A DNA stretch of 39,752 nt from Chloroflexaceae bacterium. Its GTDB lineage: Bacteria; Chloroflexota; Chloroflexia; Chloroflexales; Chloroflexaceae. The DNA is taken from positions 1 through 39,752 of the forward strand of contig JAAURD010000017.1 in assembly GCA_012034075.1 (NCBI GenBank), given 5' to 3'. The notes beneath the pieces were generated by a model. It was not told the origin of the DNA. It worked only from the letters and a program-made list of their open reading frames with translations, and did no database searches. Position numbers and translations under genes: made by a program. This document shows, piece by piece, positions 25,775-34,952 of the stretch (within the stretch, counting starts at the first letter, position 1; each line of letters opens with the position of its first letter).

Positions 25775-25865
25775 ACTCGTTGTTACCGGTCTGTTATTTT
25801 ACCCATTACACCTGTTTCTGTAGTCTTCCAGATCATCGGGCTATGAAGAAGAGTTTCGATCAAAC

Positions 25866-25881
25866 AAAACATTTGTTTTTT
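25866..25881 (+). terminator. Possible AT-rich terminator at the end of the glycan locus
   Basis: AAAACA / TGTTTT (6 bp) around TT, followed by further Ts (six in total at 25876-25881). It lies between converging genes. The stem has almost no GC, so termination would be weak. Confidence 0.3.
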
Positions 25882-25922
25882 AAGATCAGACTTCTGTTTT
25901 AGACGAAGCGTCTGGTGCTGCG

Positions 25923-26942
25923 TTAACGGAGCGGGCCTGTGCCATGGGTCGTCTGCTCCTCAACGCCGCATGTTTCGGCCACAATATAGAGCGGGCGGCG
26001 CTTGACCTCATCGTAAATACGACCGAGGTACTCGCCAATAATCCCCAGAAAGATCAGCTGCACGCCACCGAGAAAGAGCACACTGACCAAGGTAGTGGCC
26101 TGACCCTTGAGCATATCGTCCAGGCCACTGAGCCGTAGGATGATTGCCAGGATCATGCCGATGGTACTGATGCCAGCAATGAGAAAGCCGACATAGGTGG
26201 CGAGCTGTAAGGGCAGATACGAGAAACTGGTGATGCCATCGAGGGCAAAGCGGATCATCTTGCGCAGGGGATATTTGGTGTTGCCACTGACACGTGCATC
26301 GCGGCGATAGGGTACGCCCGTTTGCTTAAAGCCGACCCAGGCCGAGAGACCGCGCACAAAGCGGTGGTATTCGCGGGTTTGCGAGAGGGCATTCACCACG
26401 CGACGATCCATCAGGCGAAAGTCGCCGGTATCGACGGGAATATCCACGCTAGTAATCTGCGCAATCAAGCGATAAAAGAACGTTGCGGTGGTCTTTTTAA
26501 ACCAGGTCTCGCCGACGCGTTCTGCCCGCACCGCGTAGACCAGCTGGTAGCCCTCACGCCAGCGCTCAATCAGCTGGGGAATGACTTCGGGCGGGTCTTG
26601 CAGGTCCGAGTCAATCACCACGACGGCCTGGCCCTGGGCATAGTCGGTACCAGCGGTAATGGCTATCTGGTGGCCAAAGTTGCGCGAGAAGGAGATGACC
26701 TTGACGCGGGGATCGTGCTCGTGGAGCTGGCGCATCACATCGGGCGACTGGTCGCGGCTGCCATCGTTCACCAGCACCAGCTCAAACGGCTCGCCCAGCG
26801 GCTCCAGCACGGCGACGACGCGGCGGTAAAATTCGGGTAATATTTGTTCTTCATTGAAGACCGGCGCTACCACGGAAAAGGTAGGCGTCACCACCGTGGC
26901 ATGGTGCTGTTCATTGCCATCAACCGCAAGCATATCTCTCAT
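25923..26942 (-). CDS. Family 2 glycosyltransferase with C-terminal membrane helices (GtrB/DPM-like)
   Basis: A 339-residue protein: GT-A domain with '[18 protein letters not shown]', '[13 protein letters not shown]', '[14 protein letters not shown]' and metal site '[13 protein letters not shown]', then '[17 protein letters not shown]' and two membrane helices (about 240-262 and 275-312, '[20 protein letters not shown]'). This layout is that of bactoprenol glucosyltransferases (GtrB/ArnC/YkcC type), which make polyprenyl-phosphate sugars. It starts inside the polA stop (ATGA overlap of 4 bases), so it is probably cotranslated with polA, an unrelated partner. No flippase or acceptor-specific transferase is adjacent on this strand. 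Confidence 0.9.
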   Translation of the reverse strand: MRDMLAVDGNEQHHATVVTPTFSVVAPVFNEEQILPEFYRRVVAVLEPLGEPFELVLVNDGSRDQSPDVMRQLHEHDPRVKVISFSRNFGHQIAITAGTDYAQGQAVVVIDSDLQDPPEVIPQLIERWREGYQLVYAVRAERVGETWFKKTTATFFYRLIAQITSVDIPVDTGDFRLMDRRVVNALSQTREYHRFVRGLSAWVGFKQTGVPYRRDARVSGNTKYPLRKMIRFALDGITSFSYLPLQLATYVGFLIAGISTIGMILAIILRLSGLDDMLKGQATTLVSVLFLGGVQLIFLGIIGEYLGRIYDEVKRRPLYIVAETCGVEEQTTHGTGPLR

Positions 26943-29761
26943 TCGACCGTTTCTCCCGGGGACAAGTCCTCTATCGGGGATAGTTCACCCCAGTTCAAGC
27001 CCATTTCCATATCGACCTTGAGCGGGACACGTAGCTGCGACACACGCTCCATTTCATGACGCACCAGTTGCGCCACGGTTGCACGTTCGGCTGCGGGTAC
27101 TTCAAAGATCAGCTCATCATGGACCTGAAGCAGCATACGCGTTTGCAGATTGGCCTGTTGCAGGGCGTGGGCAACGCGAATCATCGCCAGCTTCATCATA
27201 TCAGCCGCGGTGGCCTGAATCGGCATATTGATGGCTTCGCGTTCGGCGGCCTGACGGCGGGCACCGCGTGCTTGCAGATCGGGCATAGCGCGTCGCCGAC
27301 CAGAGAGCGACTCAACATAGCCACGCCGGCGGCCCTCGTCGAGCGTTGTGTCGATATAACGGCGTACCCCTGGGAAACGCGCAAAAAAGGCATCGATCAG
27401 GTTGCTGGCCTCACTGCGGCTCAGGTCGGTGCGACGCGCCAGCCCAAAGCTGCTGATGCCATAGATGACGCCGAAGACGGTGCTTTTGGCGACACGCCGC
27501 TGATCTTTGGTAACCTCGTGGGGCGCAATGCCAAAGAGCTGGGCTGCCGTTGCCGCATGGATATCCTGGCCGTCCAAAAATGCCTGGATCAGGTTGGCAT
27601 CTTCGGTAATATGCGCGAGAATACGCAGTTCAATCTGCGAGTAATCGGCGGATAGCAAGTGACAGCCCGGTGCTGCTACAAATGCGCGGCGAATAGCACG
27701 GCCCTCTTCGGTGCGCACGGGGATATTTTGCAGATTGGGGTCGCTGCTTGCGAGACGCCCGGTTGCTGCACCCATCTGGTGGAATGAGGTGTGAATACGG
27801 CCGGTAGCGGGATTGATCAGCGTGGGCAGTGCGTCGATATAGGTTGACATGAGTTTGGAGAACTGACGATACTCCAGAATATGCTGCACAATGCTATGGC
27901 TATCGCTCAAACGCTCCAGGGCATCGGCCGTTAAAGAAAAGCGCCCGGTCGATGTTTTGTTCAAGCCTTCGGTCGGCAATCCCAGCACATCAAAGAGGAT
28001 GTGCCCCAGCTGTATCCCCGAATTGATATTAAACCGCTCGCCCGCCAGATCATAAATCTGCTGCTCGACCTGCGCTAACCGCTGGCTCATGTCGCGCCGC
28101 AGCTCACGCATCACCGCCGTGTCAAAGCCAATGCCAGCACGCTCCATCGCCACCAGTATGGGCACCAGCGGCATCTCAATGGACTGAAAAATCGCCTGTA
28201 ACTGCTCTTCAGCCGCAAGTTGCTGGCTCAAATGGGCAGCCAGGCGCAGGGTAATATCGGCATCGGCTGCGGCATAGGCGGTTGCCCGCTCCAGATCAAC
28301 CTGGGCAAAGCTCACCTGCTTGGCGCCACGACCAATCAAATCGGTGATCTCGGTTAATGGCTCATCCAGTTGCAGCTCGGTAAAGGCCAGTTCTTTCAAC
28401 GCGGCACGCTTACCCAGCAATGCAGCAGCAATCATCGTATCAAACGCCAGGCCATGGGTCTCCACTCCCGCTTGCAGCAATACCTCTATATCGAAGCGGG
28501 CATGGTGGGCATACTTGGGCTTTTGGGCATTCGCAAACAAGGGTCGCAGCGCATCCAGCACCACCGCTCGATCGAGTTGTTCGCCCTGGACATGGCCCAC
28601 TGGGATATACCAGGCATTTCCGGGTTCAACGGCCAGCGAAATACCCACCAGGTCATCTTGCCAGGGGCGCAATCCACTGAGCTCGGTATCGAAGGCAAAG
28701 GCGGGCGCAGCTGCCATCGCTGCGATCATGCGCTCCAGTTCGGCGCTGGTCGTGACCGAACGATAACTACCAGGGGCAGCTGCATGCGCCACCGCGACGG
28801 GCGTATCGGCAAACATGTGTTGCTGCTGCGCTCCCGTGGCGACGGTCAGGGCCAGCGGGTCGGCCACAGGGGTCGGGTTGATCTCCGGCGGCAGCTTGTT
28901 CAAGAGACTGCTAAACTCCAGCTCACGCAAGAGCTGCACAGCTGCGGTCCGCTCATACACGCCAACCCGTGCATGTTCCAGGTCAAGCTCAATCGGCACA
29001 TCACACACAATGGTTGCCAGTTGCTTGCTAAACAACGCCTGCTGTTGCTGGCCCGCTAGATGTTTGCGATAGCGTGTGGGGACGTGCTCCAGCCGTTCAT
29101 ACAGTGCTTCCACTGTGCCAAATTCGCTGAGCAATTTGATTGCGCCGGTCTCACCAATGCCTTTGACACCGGGAATATTGTCGGATGTATCACCCTTGAG
29201 GCCACGCAAGTCGGTGAGCTGGTACGGTTGCAGACCGTGGTAGCGTTCACGTACATGCGCCTCATCATAGCGGGTGGTCGTCGTCTGGCGACCGTAGGGG
29301 TTTGCCAGAACCACCTGAACGTGCTCATTGACCAGTTGCAGCGTGTCAGTATCGGAGGTCAGGATCAGGGTATGGATCGATTGGGCACTGGCTTGCCGCG
29401 CGAGGGTGCCAATAACATCATCGGCCTCATAGTTTTCGGCGGTGTAGATCGGCATATTGAGCGCATCAACCAGTTGTTTGATGCGCTCGAGCTGGGGCGG
29501 AAATTCGGGTGGGGTTGGCGCTCGACCAGCTTTATAGTCGGCGTAGAGATCATGGCGAAAGGTGCGCCCAATATCAAACGCAATCGCGGCATAATCTGGC
29601 TGCTCATCGCGCAACATGGTCAGCAACAACTGCGCAAACCCAAAGACCGCATAGGTCGGTTCGCCCTGGGAAGTACGCAGATTGGAACCAGAGAGCGCAT
29701 GAAAGGCACGGAACGCCAGCGCATGGCCGTCAATCACTACCAGTTGTTTGGTTCGGTTCAT
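26939..29761 (-). CDS. polA: DNA polymerase I
   Basis: The 940-residue protein has all three PolI parts. Residues 1-295 form the 5' nuclease ('[15 protein letters not shown]', '[12 protein letters not shown]', '[14 protein letters not shown]'). Residues about 330-520 form the 3'-5' exonuclease domain, where the acidic residues look kept: 'FDTELSGL' (ExoI DxE), '[10 protein letters not shown]' (Asp of ExoII kept, the usual Asn replaced by His) and '[10 protein letters not shown]' (ExoIII). Residues about 560-930 form the polymerase: motif A '[12 protein letters not shown]', motif B '[14 protein letters not shown]' (Phe in the O-helix), motif C '[10 protein letters not shown]' (His881-Asp882-Glu883). 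It fills gaps and removes RNA primers. It lies 59 bases after rsmA and overlaps the next glycosyltransferase. Confidence 0.97.
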   Translation of the reverse strand: MNRTKQLVVIDGHALAFRAFHALSGSNLRTSQGEPTYAVFGFAQLLLTMLRDEQPDYAAIAFDIGRTFRHDLYADYKAGRAPTPPEFPPQLERIKQLVDALNMPIYTAENYEADDVIGTLARQASAQSIHTLILTSDTDTLQLVNEHVQVVLANPYGRQTTTTRYDEAHVRERYHGLQPYQLTDLRGLKGDTSDNIPGVKGIGETGAIKLLSEFGTVEALYERLEHVPTRYRKHLAGQQQQALFSKQLATIVCDVPIELDLEHARVGVYERTAAVQLLRELEFSSLLNKLPPEINPTPVADPLALTVATGAQQQHMFADTPVAVAHAAAPGSYRSVTTSAELERMIAAMAAAPAFAFDTELSGLRPWQDDLVGISLAVEPGNAWYIPVGHVQGEQLDRAVVLDALRPLFANAQKPKYAHHARFDIEVLLQAGVETHGLAFDTMIAAALLGKRAALKELAFTELQLDEPLTEITDLIGRGAKQVSFAQVDLERATAYAAADADITLRLAAHLSQQLAAEEQLQAIFQSIEMPLVPILVAMERAGIGFDTAVMRELRRDMSQRLAQVEQQIYDLAGERFNINSGIQLGHILFDVLGLPTEGLNKTSTGRFSLTADALERLSDSHSIVQHILEYRQFSKLMSTYIDALPTLINPATGRIHTSFHQMGAATGRLASSDPNLQNIPVRTEEGRAIRRAFVAAPGCHLLSADYSQIELRILAHITEDANLIQAFLDGQDIHAATAAQLFGIAPHEVTKDQRRVAKSTVFGVIYGISSFGLARRTDLSRSEASNLIDAFFARFPGVRRYIDTTLDEGRRRGYVESLSGRRRAMPDLQARGARRQAAEREAINMPIQATAADMMKLAMIRVAHALQQANLQTRMLLQVHDELIFEVPAAERATVAQLVRHEMERVSQLRVPLKVDMEMGLNWGELSPIEDLSPGETVE

Positions 29762-29820
29762 CCTGCTCTCCCTGATCGAACACGGTATGCCTGCATTGCA
29801 TTATACGGGTAGTTAGACGT

Positions 29821-30729
29821 TCAGGCAACCGCACCGTCAAGCACCTGCAACTGGCGATAGACAGCCAGCCACTCCGCAAGCGAGAGTGTTTCGGCACGGC
29901 GGTCGGGCGATACCGATGCTGCCTCCAGGACCGCAAGCACCTGGGGTCGCTCAATCGTATGGCCCATCGATGCCAAGCCACTGGGTAACGAGTTCGCCAG
30001 CTTTTTGCGTGGTTGCGCAAACCCCGCCTTGATCGTCCGAATAACCCCGTTGATACTGGCAGCATCGACTGCCGGTTGTGCATGCACCCGCAGCCGCAAG
30101 ATCGCCGAATCGACCGCCGGTTGCGGGATGAAACAGCTGCCTGGCACTCTGGCGACAATCTCCGGTGCGGCATAGAGCTGAATAATATGTGCCAGAATAC
30201 TCATATCGCCCGGTGTGGCAGCGATACGCTGGGCTACTTCCCACTGCACCAGCACAACCATCACCTCTGGCCGGGGCAACTGTTCGAGAAAGTGGTGCAA
30301 GACGGGTGATGTAATCGCATACGGCAGGTTTGCCACAACGTTATAGCCCTGATCGATCTGGTGACTGGTTGCCATCTCCAGCATCGCTGCAGGCGATACA
30401 TTCAGCACATCCGTCTGGATGATGTGCAGGCGCTGAGCCAGGTCGGGCGGCAGTCCCCGCCGAAACTCGTGATCCAGGCGAGCTGCCAGCCGCTTATCCA
30501 GTTCGATGGCAATTACCTGCCGTGCCCTGGGTAACAGCTCCCAGGTTAACACACCCAGACCGGGCCCCACTTCCACCACCAGGTCTGCCGGCGTCAATGC
30601 AGCCGCTGTTACAATCTGGTCAAGTGCATGGGCATCGGCCAGAAAGTTCTGGCCCATACCACGGGTGGGCCGGATGTTGAGCAGACGCAATGCAGAGCGC
30701 ACCAGACGTGGTGAAAGATAGGGGTTCAT
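29821..30729 (-). CDS. rsmA: 16S rRNA adenine dimethyltransferase RsmA (KsgA)
   Basis: A 302-residue Rossmann methyltransferase with the RsmA N-terminus 'RGMGQNFLADAHAL', the SAM-binding loop 'VVEVGPGLGVLTWEL', acidic 'VIAIELDKRLAARL', 'IIQTDVLN' and the catalytic 'NVVANLPYAITSPVL' (NLPY). It dimethylates two adjacent adenines in helix 45 of 16S rRNA during small-subunit maturation. Length and C-terminal helical domain ('AGFAQPRKKLANSL') are normal. The ribosome binding site is weak (GGGTTGAG). It is the first gene of the rsmA-polA-glycosyltransferase unit. Confidence 0.96.
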   Translation of the reverse strand: MNPYLSPRLVRSALRLLNIRPTRGMGQNFLADAHALDQIVTAAALTPADLVVEVGPGLGVLTWELLPRARQVIAIELDKRLAARLDHEFRRGLPPDLAQRLHIIQTDVLNVSPAAMLEMATSHQIDQGYNVVANLPYAITSPVLHHFLEQLPRPEVMVVLVQWEVAQRIAATPGDMSILAHIIQLYAAPEIVARVPGSCFIPQPAVDSAILRLRVHAQPAVDAASINGVIRTIKAGFAQPRKKLANSLPSGLASMGHTIERPQVLAVLEAASVSPDRRAETLSLAEWLAVYRQLQVLDGAVA

Positions 30730-30750
30730 CGGCTCAACCCGTCGGCATTG

Positions 30751-31133
30751 CTATGCTGCATCCTGCTGCCCGTTCGTTGTGGATGCGGCCAACAGCTGCT
30801 GAAACGCAGCCAGGTCCTCAGCGTGCAGGGCCTGCTGAAACAGCGCTTCCAATTGCGGTACGTCGCTCATCTGCGCCAGGGTGTGCTCGATGTTGCATCG
30901 GATACTGGCTCTCAAGTCAAACCGCATATCTAGCACATCCAGTATATTTTGCGCAAAGTTGCTTGCTGGCCTTCGACTCGGCCGACCGCCTCGCCTTCGA
31001 CAAAACCAATAGCTTTGCCTTCCTCACGGAATTGGCGGATGATCGGCGTATCCAATTCCCAGCCCATCTGATCAATCAAGAGTTTTGCCACGGTTTGGTA
31101 GCCTGCATCATTATGCCCCATTGGCATCTCCAT
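30751..31133 (-). pseudogene. Truncated, frameshifted duplicate of the Rpn-like nuclease C-terminus
   Basis: This stretch repeats the last third or so of the neighbouring nuclease gene. The upstream piece (30930-31133) encodes 'TVAKLLIDQMGWELDTPI' and 'EEGKAIGFVEGEAVGR' but shifts frame at 'TLRKIYWMC', where the intact copy reads 'TLRESILDVLDMRF'; the downstream piece (30751-30936) holds the matching end, 'MLDMRFDLRASI' to 'LLAASTTNG'. One base is missing near 30945-30955. The catalytic domain is absent, so no enzyme is made. It also differs from the intact copy by a small insertion (VEGQ). Confidence 0.8.
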
Positions 31134-31444
31134 TCGTTGTGGATGCGGCCAACAGCTGCTGAAACGCCGCCAGGTCCTCAGCGTGCAGGGCCTGCTGAAA
31201 CAGCGCCCGCAATTGCGGTACGCCGCTCATCTGCGCCAGGGCGTGCTCGATGTTGCGTCGGATACTGGCTCTCAGGTCAAACCGCATATCTAGCACATCC
31301 AGTATGCTTTCGCGCAAAGTTGCTTGCCGACCGACCGCCTCGCCTTCGACAAAACCAATAGCCTTGCCTTCCTCACGGAATTGGCGGATGATCGGCGTAT
31401 CCAATTCCCAGCCCATCTGATCAATCAATAGTTTTGCCACGGTT
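30773..31444. repeat. Tandem direct repeat of about 320 bp
   Basis: Copy 1 (30773-31095) and copy 2 (31133-31444) begin with the same TTCGTTGTGGATGCGG and end with AGTTTTGCCACGGTT, offset by about 360 bases at the start, with few substitutions and one short indel block. Copy 2 is the 3' part of the intact nuclease gene. Confidence 0.88.
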
Positions 31445-32055
31445 GCTACATCCTCTCTTTCACATAATAACAGCATCTCGGTCACAACCCGTTTCCGTAA
31501 TGCCGGATCGGTGATTTGCGCAATCTCTGCCAGGACCAGGGGCATCGTCGTTTCCGGGTCATCGATCTGGGTGAGTCCGACCAGCGCTAGCAGGGTAGGC
31601 CGATTCAGCGCCAGGAGATCTTCAACCGTCCATTCCCACATTCGCACAACGCGATAGATCCAGATCAGGGTTGGATTGCCGTGATAGTCAAGGATCTGAT
31701 GATGGCCCGTGTCGTGCCGACCGGCGCCACGTCCCACATACATCACAATCGTCTCAAAAAAGCTATACTCGTCGCTATACGTCCAGGCCATCATGGTTTT
31801 GTAGGACAGTTGCCGCAGTTCGACCTCTTTATGGCTCCAGCGCTTTTGAAACTCCAGGTGAATAAGGCCCTTCTCACCATTAGTACGGGTGACCTCAAAC
31901 AGCATATCGATGAACTTTTTGCGGGTCTCCGGGTCTTCGATCAGTTCGGTGGGCAACGCACTCACGGAGACGATGTCATCGCCCAGCAGCCAGCGGGCAA
32001 AGTCCTCGCCGGCGGCTTCCACCAAGCGCTTCAGGGCATGATCGGTTTCGTTCAT
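31111..32055 (-). CDS. Rpn-like PD-(D/E)XK nuclease
   Basis: I start at ATG 32055 (MNETDHALKRLVEAAGEDFA, 314 residues); the longer frame to 32166 begins with an unrelated-looking sequence. The fold is that of PD-(D/E)XK nucleases of the Rpn/PDDEXK_2 group: 'FIDMLFEVTRTNGEKGLI' with the acidic strand, then 'HLEFQKRW', where Glu-x-Gln stands in for the (D/E)xK motif. The C-terminal part ('EEGKAIGFVEGEAVGRQ' then a three-helix segment) is the usual variable tail. Members are described as recombination-promoting nucleases, or as relics of transposon enzymes. A TACAAT lies at 32130-32135 upstream. The 3' end is duplicated downstream. Confidence 0.75.
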   Translation of the reverse strand: MNETDHALKRLVEAAGEDFARWLLGDDIVSVSALPTELIEDPETRKKFIDMLFEVTRTNGEKGLIHLEFQKRWSHKEVELRQLSYKTMMAWTYSDEYSFFETIVMYVGRGAGRHDTGHHQILDYHGNPTLIWIYRVVRMWEWTVEDLLALNRPTLLALVGLTQIDDPETTMPLVLAEIAQITDPALRKRVVTEMLLLCEREDVATVAKLLIDQMGWELDTPIIRQFREEGKAIGFVEGEAVGRQATLRESILDVLDMRFDLRASIRRNIEHALAQMSGVPQLRALFQQALHAEDLAAFQQLLAASTTNGDANGA

Positions 32056-32204
32056 GGTTTTAGGCTTCCACTCCTGCTGATTGGCATGGGGCTGTATATA
32101 GCCCGGCCAAAACGTCTGTTGTTCGGTGTATTGTAGCACGGATAAGCGGCAAGATGGACCGAACATTGGCGATCTCGGTGAACGAATTTCCGTGCCCTAG
32201 GTCT

Positions 32205-33674
32205 TTATGGCGTCGCTTCAACTGCGAGCAGCTCTTGCACCTGGATTGGCTCGCTATCGGTCACCTTGATTGTGGCATTCAGGGTATAGTAGCCCGGCAC
32301 CAATGGCGCTGTCAGCGTCCCCTGATACTGCCCAGGCTCAGCCGGCATGGGCGATAATGCCGTGCTGACTTCATCGACGGGCATGGTGGGGGGCGCATCG
32401 CCAGGCAACACATCACGCCAGGTGAGGCGGGCCGTTATGCTGGCTTGGGTGACCGGCTGCGGCGGTTGCCCTGGGCGCTGAAGCCTACAGGATAGCGCGA
32501 TGGGCAAGCCCGGCGCATAGATGTCCTGATCGGTGGTGAATTGCACCTGTAGATCATCACTGATGAGTAATGTACGGGTCGATAGCACCACCGCCGGACC
32601 ATACCGATCAACCAGCTCCCATTGCAAGAACTCAAGCACCGGCGGAAAGACATAGATATCTCCATGGCTGGTCACAAACGGCAGTTTCTGATCGGCATCG
32701 GGATGCACCGCACTTCGTTCGCGGATTGTCCCGTCGCCTATCTCTGTCTCAGTCCATTCAATGCTTTGCCACTGCCCACCAGCAGCAATGCGCACCATGC
32801 CAGCGGCCAGGGTCTCTTGCTTGCGCCCAAAAAAGCAGAGTGTCTCGACGCTGCTTTCCACGCCCAGTTCTTGATTGAAGCGCAGGCCATCAAGCAGCAA
32901 CTGGCGTTGGGTATCATCCTCAAGCCAGGTATTCTGGGTGAACGGGTCGATGGGTTGGCTGTTGCCATCACGCAGGAAGGCTTCCTGATGCGGCAACAGC
33001 TGATACATCGATGGGAATGTGCGTACTAGATCACGCGTTCGGCGCGGAATGTCAAACAGATCAAACCGTTGGCGAAAGAGCGTCTCTAAGCCGCTGAAGA
33101 GCACGCGCATAGCGACGGGGGTGCCATCCCAGGGTGAACCCATCACCAGCAGACGGGTGACATGGGCTTTTCCGCCCTCCTTTTCAATATACCAGCGGGC
33201 TACCAAACCACCATTGCTATGCGCAATCATCCAGACCTGTGCACCGGGGTGCTGCTGCCGCCAGCGATCCACCGCATCGCGCAGTTGACGGGCGGAGATG
33301 CGGTTATCCTGGCGCCAGTCGTAGGGAAAGGTGTAGGCGCAGGGCTGATCGGCGTTGGGTTGGGCCGGGTCAGTCTGGTAGCCCATCTGCTGCAACGCGG
33401 TGATGAGTCGATTATAATGCTCCTGGCGGGCCCAGGGTGGCACAAAAACAACTTCATCCATAACCGCAAATGGCTCAAGCTGGTCGTTGGGGTAGGCCAA
33501 CCGGGCACAGAATGATGCGACCCAGCCGTCCCACTCAAACGGGTTCCATGGAATGGAAGCAAAGTCAATCCAGGCGATTTCGCCGGTAGTCCGGTCACGT
33601 AATTTGCTGCCCATCCAACCGGGCAGAATCACCAGAAAATGGTCAGGTCGAGTGATGGGAGTTGTGTCGTTCAT
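32205..33674 (-). CDS. LCAT-like alpha/beta hydrolase with C-terminal beta domain
   Basis: From ATG 33674 (489 residues), preceded by GAGG; the frame is open to 33815 but that part lacks coding character. It has the lecithin:cholesterol acyltransferase-like start 'LVILPGWMGSKLRDRTTG', 'YTFPYDWRQDNRISA', and the nucleophile elbow 'VWMIAHSNGGLVARWY' with Ser153, followed by 'LLVMGSPWDGTP'. A candidate catalytic His is in 'VTSHGDIYVFPP'. About 90 residues at the C-terminus look like an Ig-type beta domain. No signal peptide is visible, so it is probably cytoplasmic. Lipase or acyltransferase activity is inferred from the family. Confidence 0.83.
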   Translation of the reverse strand: MNDTTPITRPDHFLVILPGWMGSKLRDRTTGEIAWIDFASIPWNPFEWDGWVASFCARLAYPNDQLEPFAVMDEVVFVPPWARQEHYNRLITALQQMGYQTDPAQPNADQPCAYTFPYDWRQDNRISARQLRDAVDRWRQQHPGAQVWMIAHSNGGLVARWYIEKEGGKAHVTRLLVMGSPWDGTPVAMRVLFSGLETLFRQRFDLFDIPRRTRDLVRTFPSMYQLLPHQEAFLRDGNSQPIDPFTQNTWLEDDTQRQLLLDGLRFNQELGVESSVETLCFFGRKQETLAAGMVRIAAGGQWQSIEWTETEIGDGTIRERSAVHPDADQKLPFVTSHGDIYVFPPVLEFLQWELVDRYGPAVVLSTRTLLISDDLQVQFTTDQDIYAPGLPIALSCRLQRPGQPPQPVTQASITARLTWRDVLPGDAPPTMPVDEVSTALSPMPAEPGQYQGTLTAPLVPGYYTLNATIKVTDSEPIQVQELLAVEATP

Positions 33675-33740
33675 GGTTTGTTTTCCTCTTTTCTCCGTAT
33701 ACAACGCTTGAGAAGCACCGCTCCGGCTTCTGTTGTTTGT

Positions 33741-33769
33741 ATTGTACCATCGTTTGATACCGAACAAAC
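33741..33769 (-). promoter_or_regulatory. Promoter of the LCAT-like gene with shared GTTTGTTCGGTATCA element
   Basis: On the minus strand GTTTGT (33764-33769), 17 bases, then TACAAT (33741-33746), about 67 bases before the ATG. The 15-base element at 33755-33769 also occurs at 15071-15085 with the same spacing to its -10. Confidence 0.55.
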
Positions 33770-33794
33770 GCTTTGACATTGGGTTGCGTATGGG

Positions 33795-33823
33795 TTTACC
33801 AGATTGACTGACCATGCGATAAT
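33795..33823 (+). promoter_or_regulatory. Promoter of the SCO1-like gene
   Basis: TTTACC (33795-33800), 17 bases, then GATAAT (33818-33823). It lies 48 bases before the ATG at 33872, back to back with the LCAT-like promoter. Confidence 0.5.
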
Positions 33824-33871
33824 AGAAAGCAAGAGGATTATTGGGGATAAACGAGAAAGGGTATCACAACG

Positions 33872-34531
33872 ATGTGTTTTTATCATAATCTAGTCCGGCG
33901 GTTCGGCCTTGCGCCGGTTCTGGTATGGCTCGTTCTCCTGCTGTTGCTCAGCGGGTGTGTCGATAGCAGCGCTGCGACACTGCCAACCCCGCCAACGGCA
34001 ACCAGCGGCACCTGGTTTGACCCACCCCGTGCGTTGACCAATTTTGAGCTGATCAGTCATGACGGAACGCCCCTGGCGCTGCATGATCTGCATAATCAGC
34101 TGGTGCTGATGACGTTTGGCTATACGCATTGCCCTGATTTTTGCCCCGCAACGCTCGCTAACTTTCAGCGGATTAAAGACGAGCTCGGGGCGGATGCCGA
34201 TGAAGTAGCATTTGTGTTTGTCAGTGTTGATGGCACACGCGATACCCCGGAGATCTTGAAGCTCTATCTTGAGCGGTTTGATCCGGATTTTATCGGGCTA
34301 TCCGGCGAGGAAGCGGTGCTTGAGACAATTGAGGATGAATATGGGCTGTACTATCAGAAAAATGAAGTGAGCGGCAGTAAGGTGGGCTATCTTGTCGATC
34401 ATTCGGTGAATAGTTATTTGATCGATAGTGAGGGCCGTCTGCGCGTCAGCTATTCGTATGGCACGCCAGATAGGGTGCTGGTGGCTGATATTCGCACACT
34501 GCTGGCCGGTGACTTACAGACTGGTGGTTGA
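33872..34531 (+). CDS. SCO1/SenC/PrrC-family lipoprotein
   Basis: The 219-residue protein has a lipoprotein signal (LLLLLLSGC, Cys29) and a thioredoxin-fold domain (about 53-215) with the copper motif 'THCPDFCPATL' (Cys87, Cys91) and the third ligand His177 in 'YLVDHSVNSYLID'. SCO proteins deliver copper to, or reduce, the CuA site of cytochrome c oxidase; some act as thiol reductants. No oxidase genes are nearby, but the ccm operon in this window shows that respiratory cytochromes are made. It is a single gene with its own promoter. The ribosome binding site is weak. Confidence 0.9.
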   Translation: MCFYHNLVRRFGLAPVLVWLVLLLLLSGCVDSSAATLPTPPTATSGTWFDPPRALTNFELISHDGTPLALHDLHNQLVLMTFGYTHCPDFCPATLANFQRIKDELGADADEVAFVFVSVDGTRDTPEILKLYLERFDPDFIGLSGEEAVLETIEDEYGLYYQKNEVSGSKVGYLVDHSVNSYLIDSEGRLRVSYSYGTPDRVLVADIRTLLAGDLQTGG

Positions 34532-34643
34532 GCCAGGCGGCGCCGCGCCAGGCTTCATGTGTGACGGTCCCTTGCGGGGTAAACGCTCATTCCCGGTCCT
34601 AAACTCACAAGAGACCCAGGAAGATCGCTTAGAAGGAGACTCA

Positions 34644-34684
34644 CCTCTCCCTCCTTGGGAGAGGGGCCGGGGGTGAGGGCCTGC
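34644..34684. repeat. 41-bp hairpin repeat, copy 1
   Basis: CCTCTCCC and GGGAGAGG form a perfect 8-bp stem around TCCTT, followed by GGCCGGGGGTGAGGGCCTGC. The same 41 bases occur at 37262-37302 with one mismatch (34664 versus 37282). Confidence 0.85.
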
Positions 34685-34781
34685 GTCCCGCCCGCATTCG
34701 CCACGCGGCGCAATCTCCAGGTACGGCGTGGCATGCAGCAACCGCACCCGCGAATAGGTCAGCACGGGCTGCTGATGGTGC

Positions 34782-34800
34782 GTGCGGCTGCAAGCCGCAC
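34782..34800. repeat. Short perfect hairpin
   Basis: GTGCGGCT and AGCCGCAC (8 bp) flank a GCA loop. Confidence 0.7.
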
Positions 34801-34830
34801 CTACAGATCAGGTTGTGGCCAACCTGGAGC

Positions 34831-34847
34831 GCAGGCATTCTGCCTGC
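34831..34847. repeat. Short perfect hairpin
   Basis: GCAGGCA and TGCCTGC (7 bp) flank a TTC loop. Confidence 0.65.
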
Positions 34848-34876
34848 ATGCAGTCGGGACGACCGCGCTTCATTGA

Positions 34877-34898
34877 GCCTGGGGCTTGAGCCCCAGGC
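34877..34898. repeat. Short perfect hairpin
   Basis: GCCTGGGGC and GCCCCAGGC (9 bp) flank a TTGA loop. Confidence 0.7.
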
Positions 34899-34952
34899 GC
34901 CGCTCGTTGGAGATTGACGGAGAGACGATAGAAAGGTGGTTACCTCATACCT

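Larger units (their letters stand above)
34532..34952. other. Intergenic region with four GC-rich hairpin repeats and no gene
   Basis: About 420 bases without a credible coding frame. It contains four perfect hairpins (34644-34664, 34782-34800, 34831-34847, 34877-34898) in series, listed separately. The first resembles an intrinsic terminator for the SCO1-like gene but lacks a U-run. Confidence 0.7.

Noticed and set aside
28370-29059. Plus-strand open frame opposite polA
   Set aside because: Shadow of the polA frame, with no start signal or recognisable domain.
30751-32055. Insertion sequence around the Rpn-like nuclease
   Set aside because: No terminal inverted repeats or target duplication were seen; the duplication is of the gene's own 3' end.
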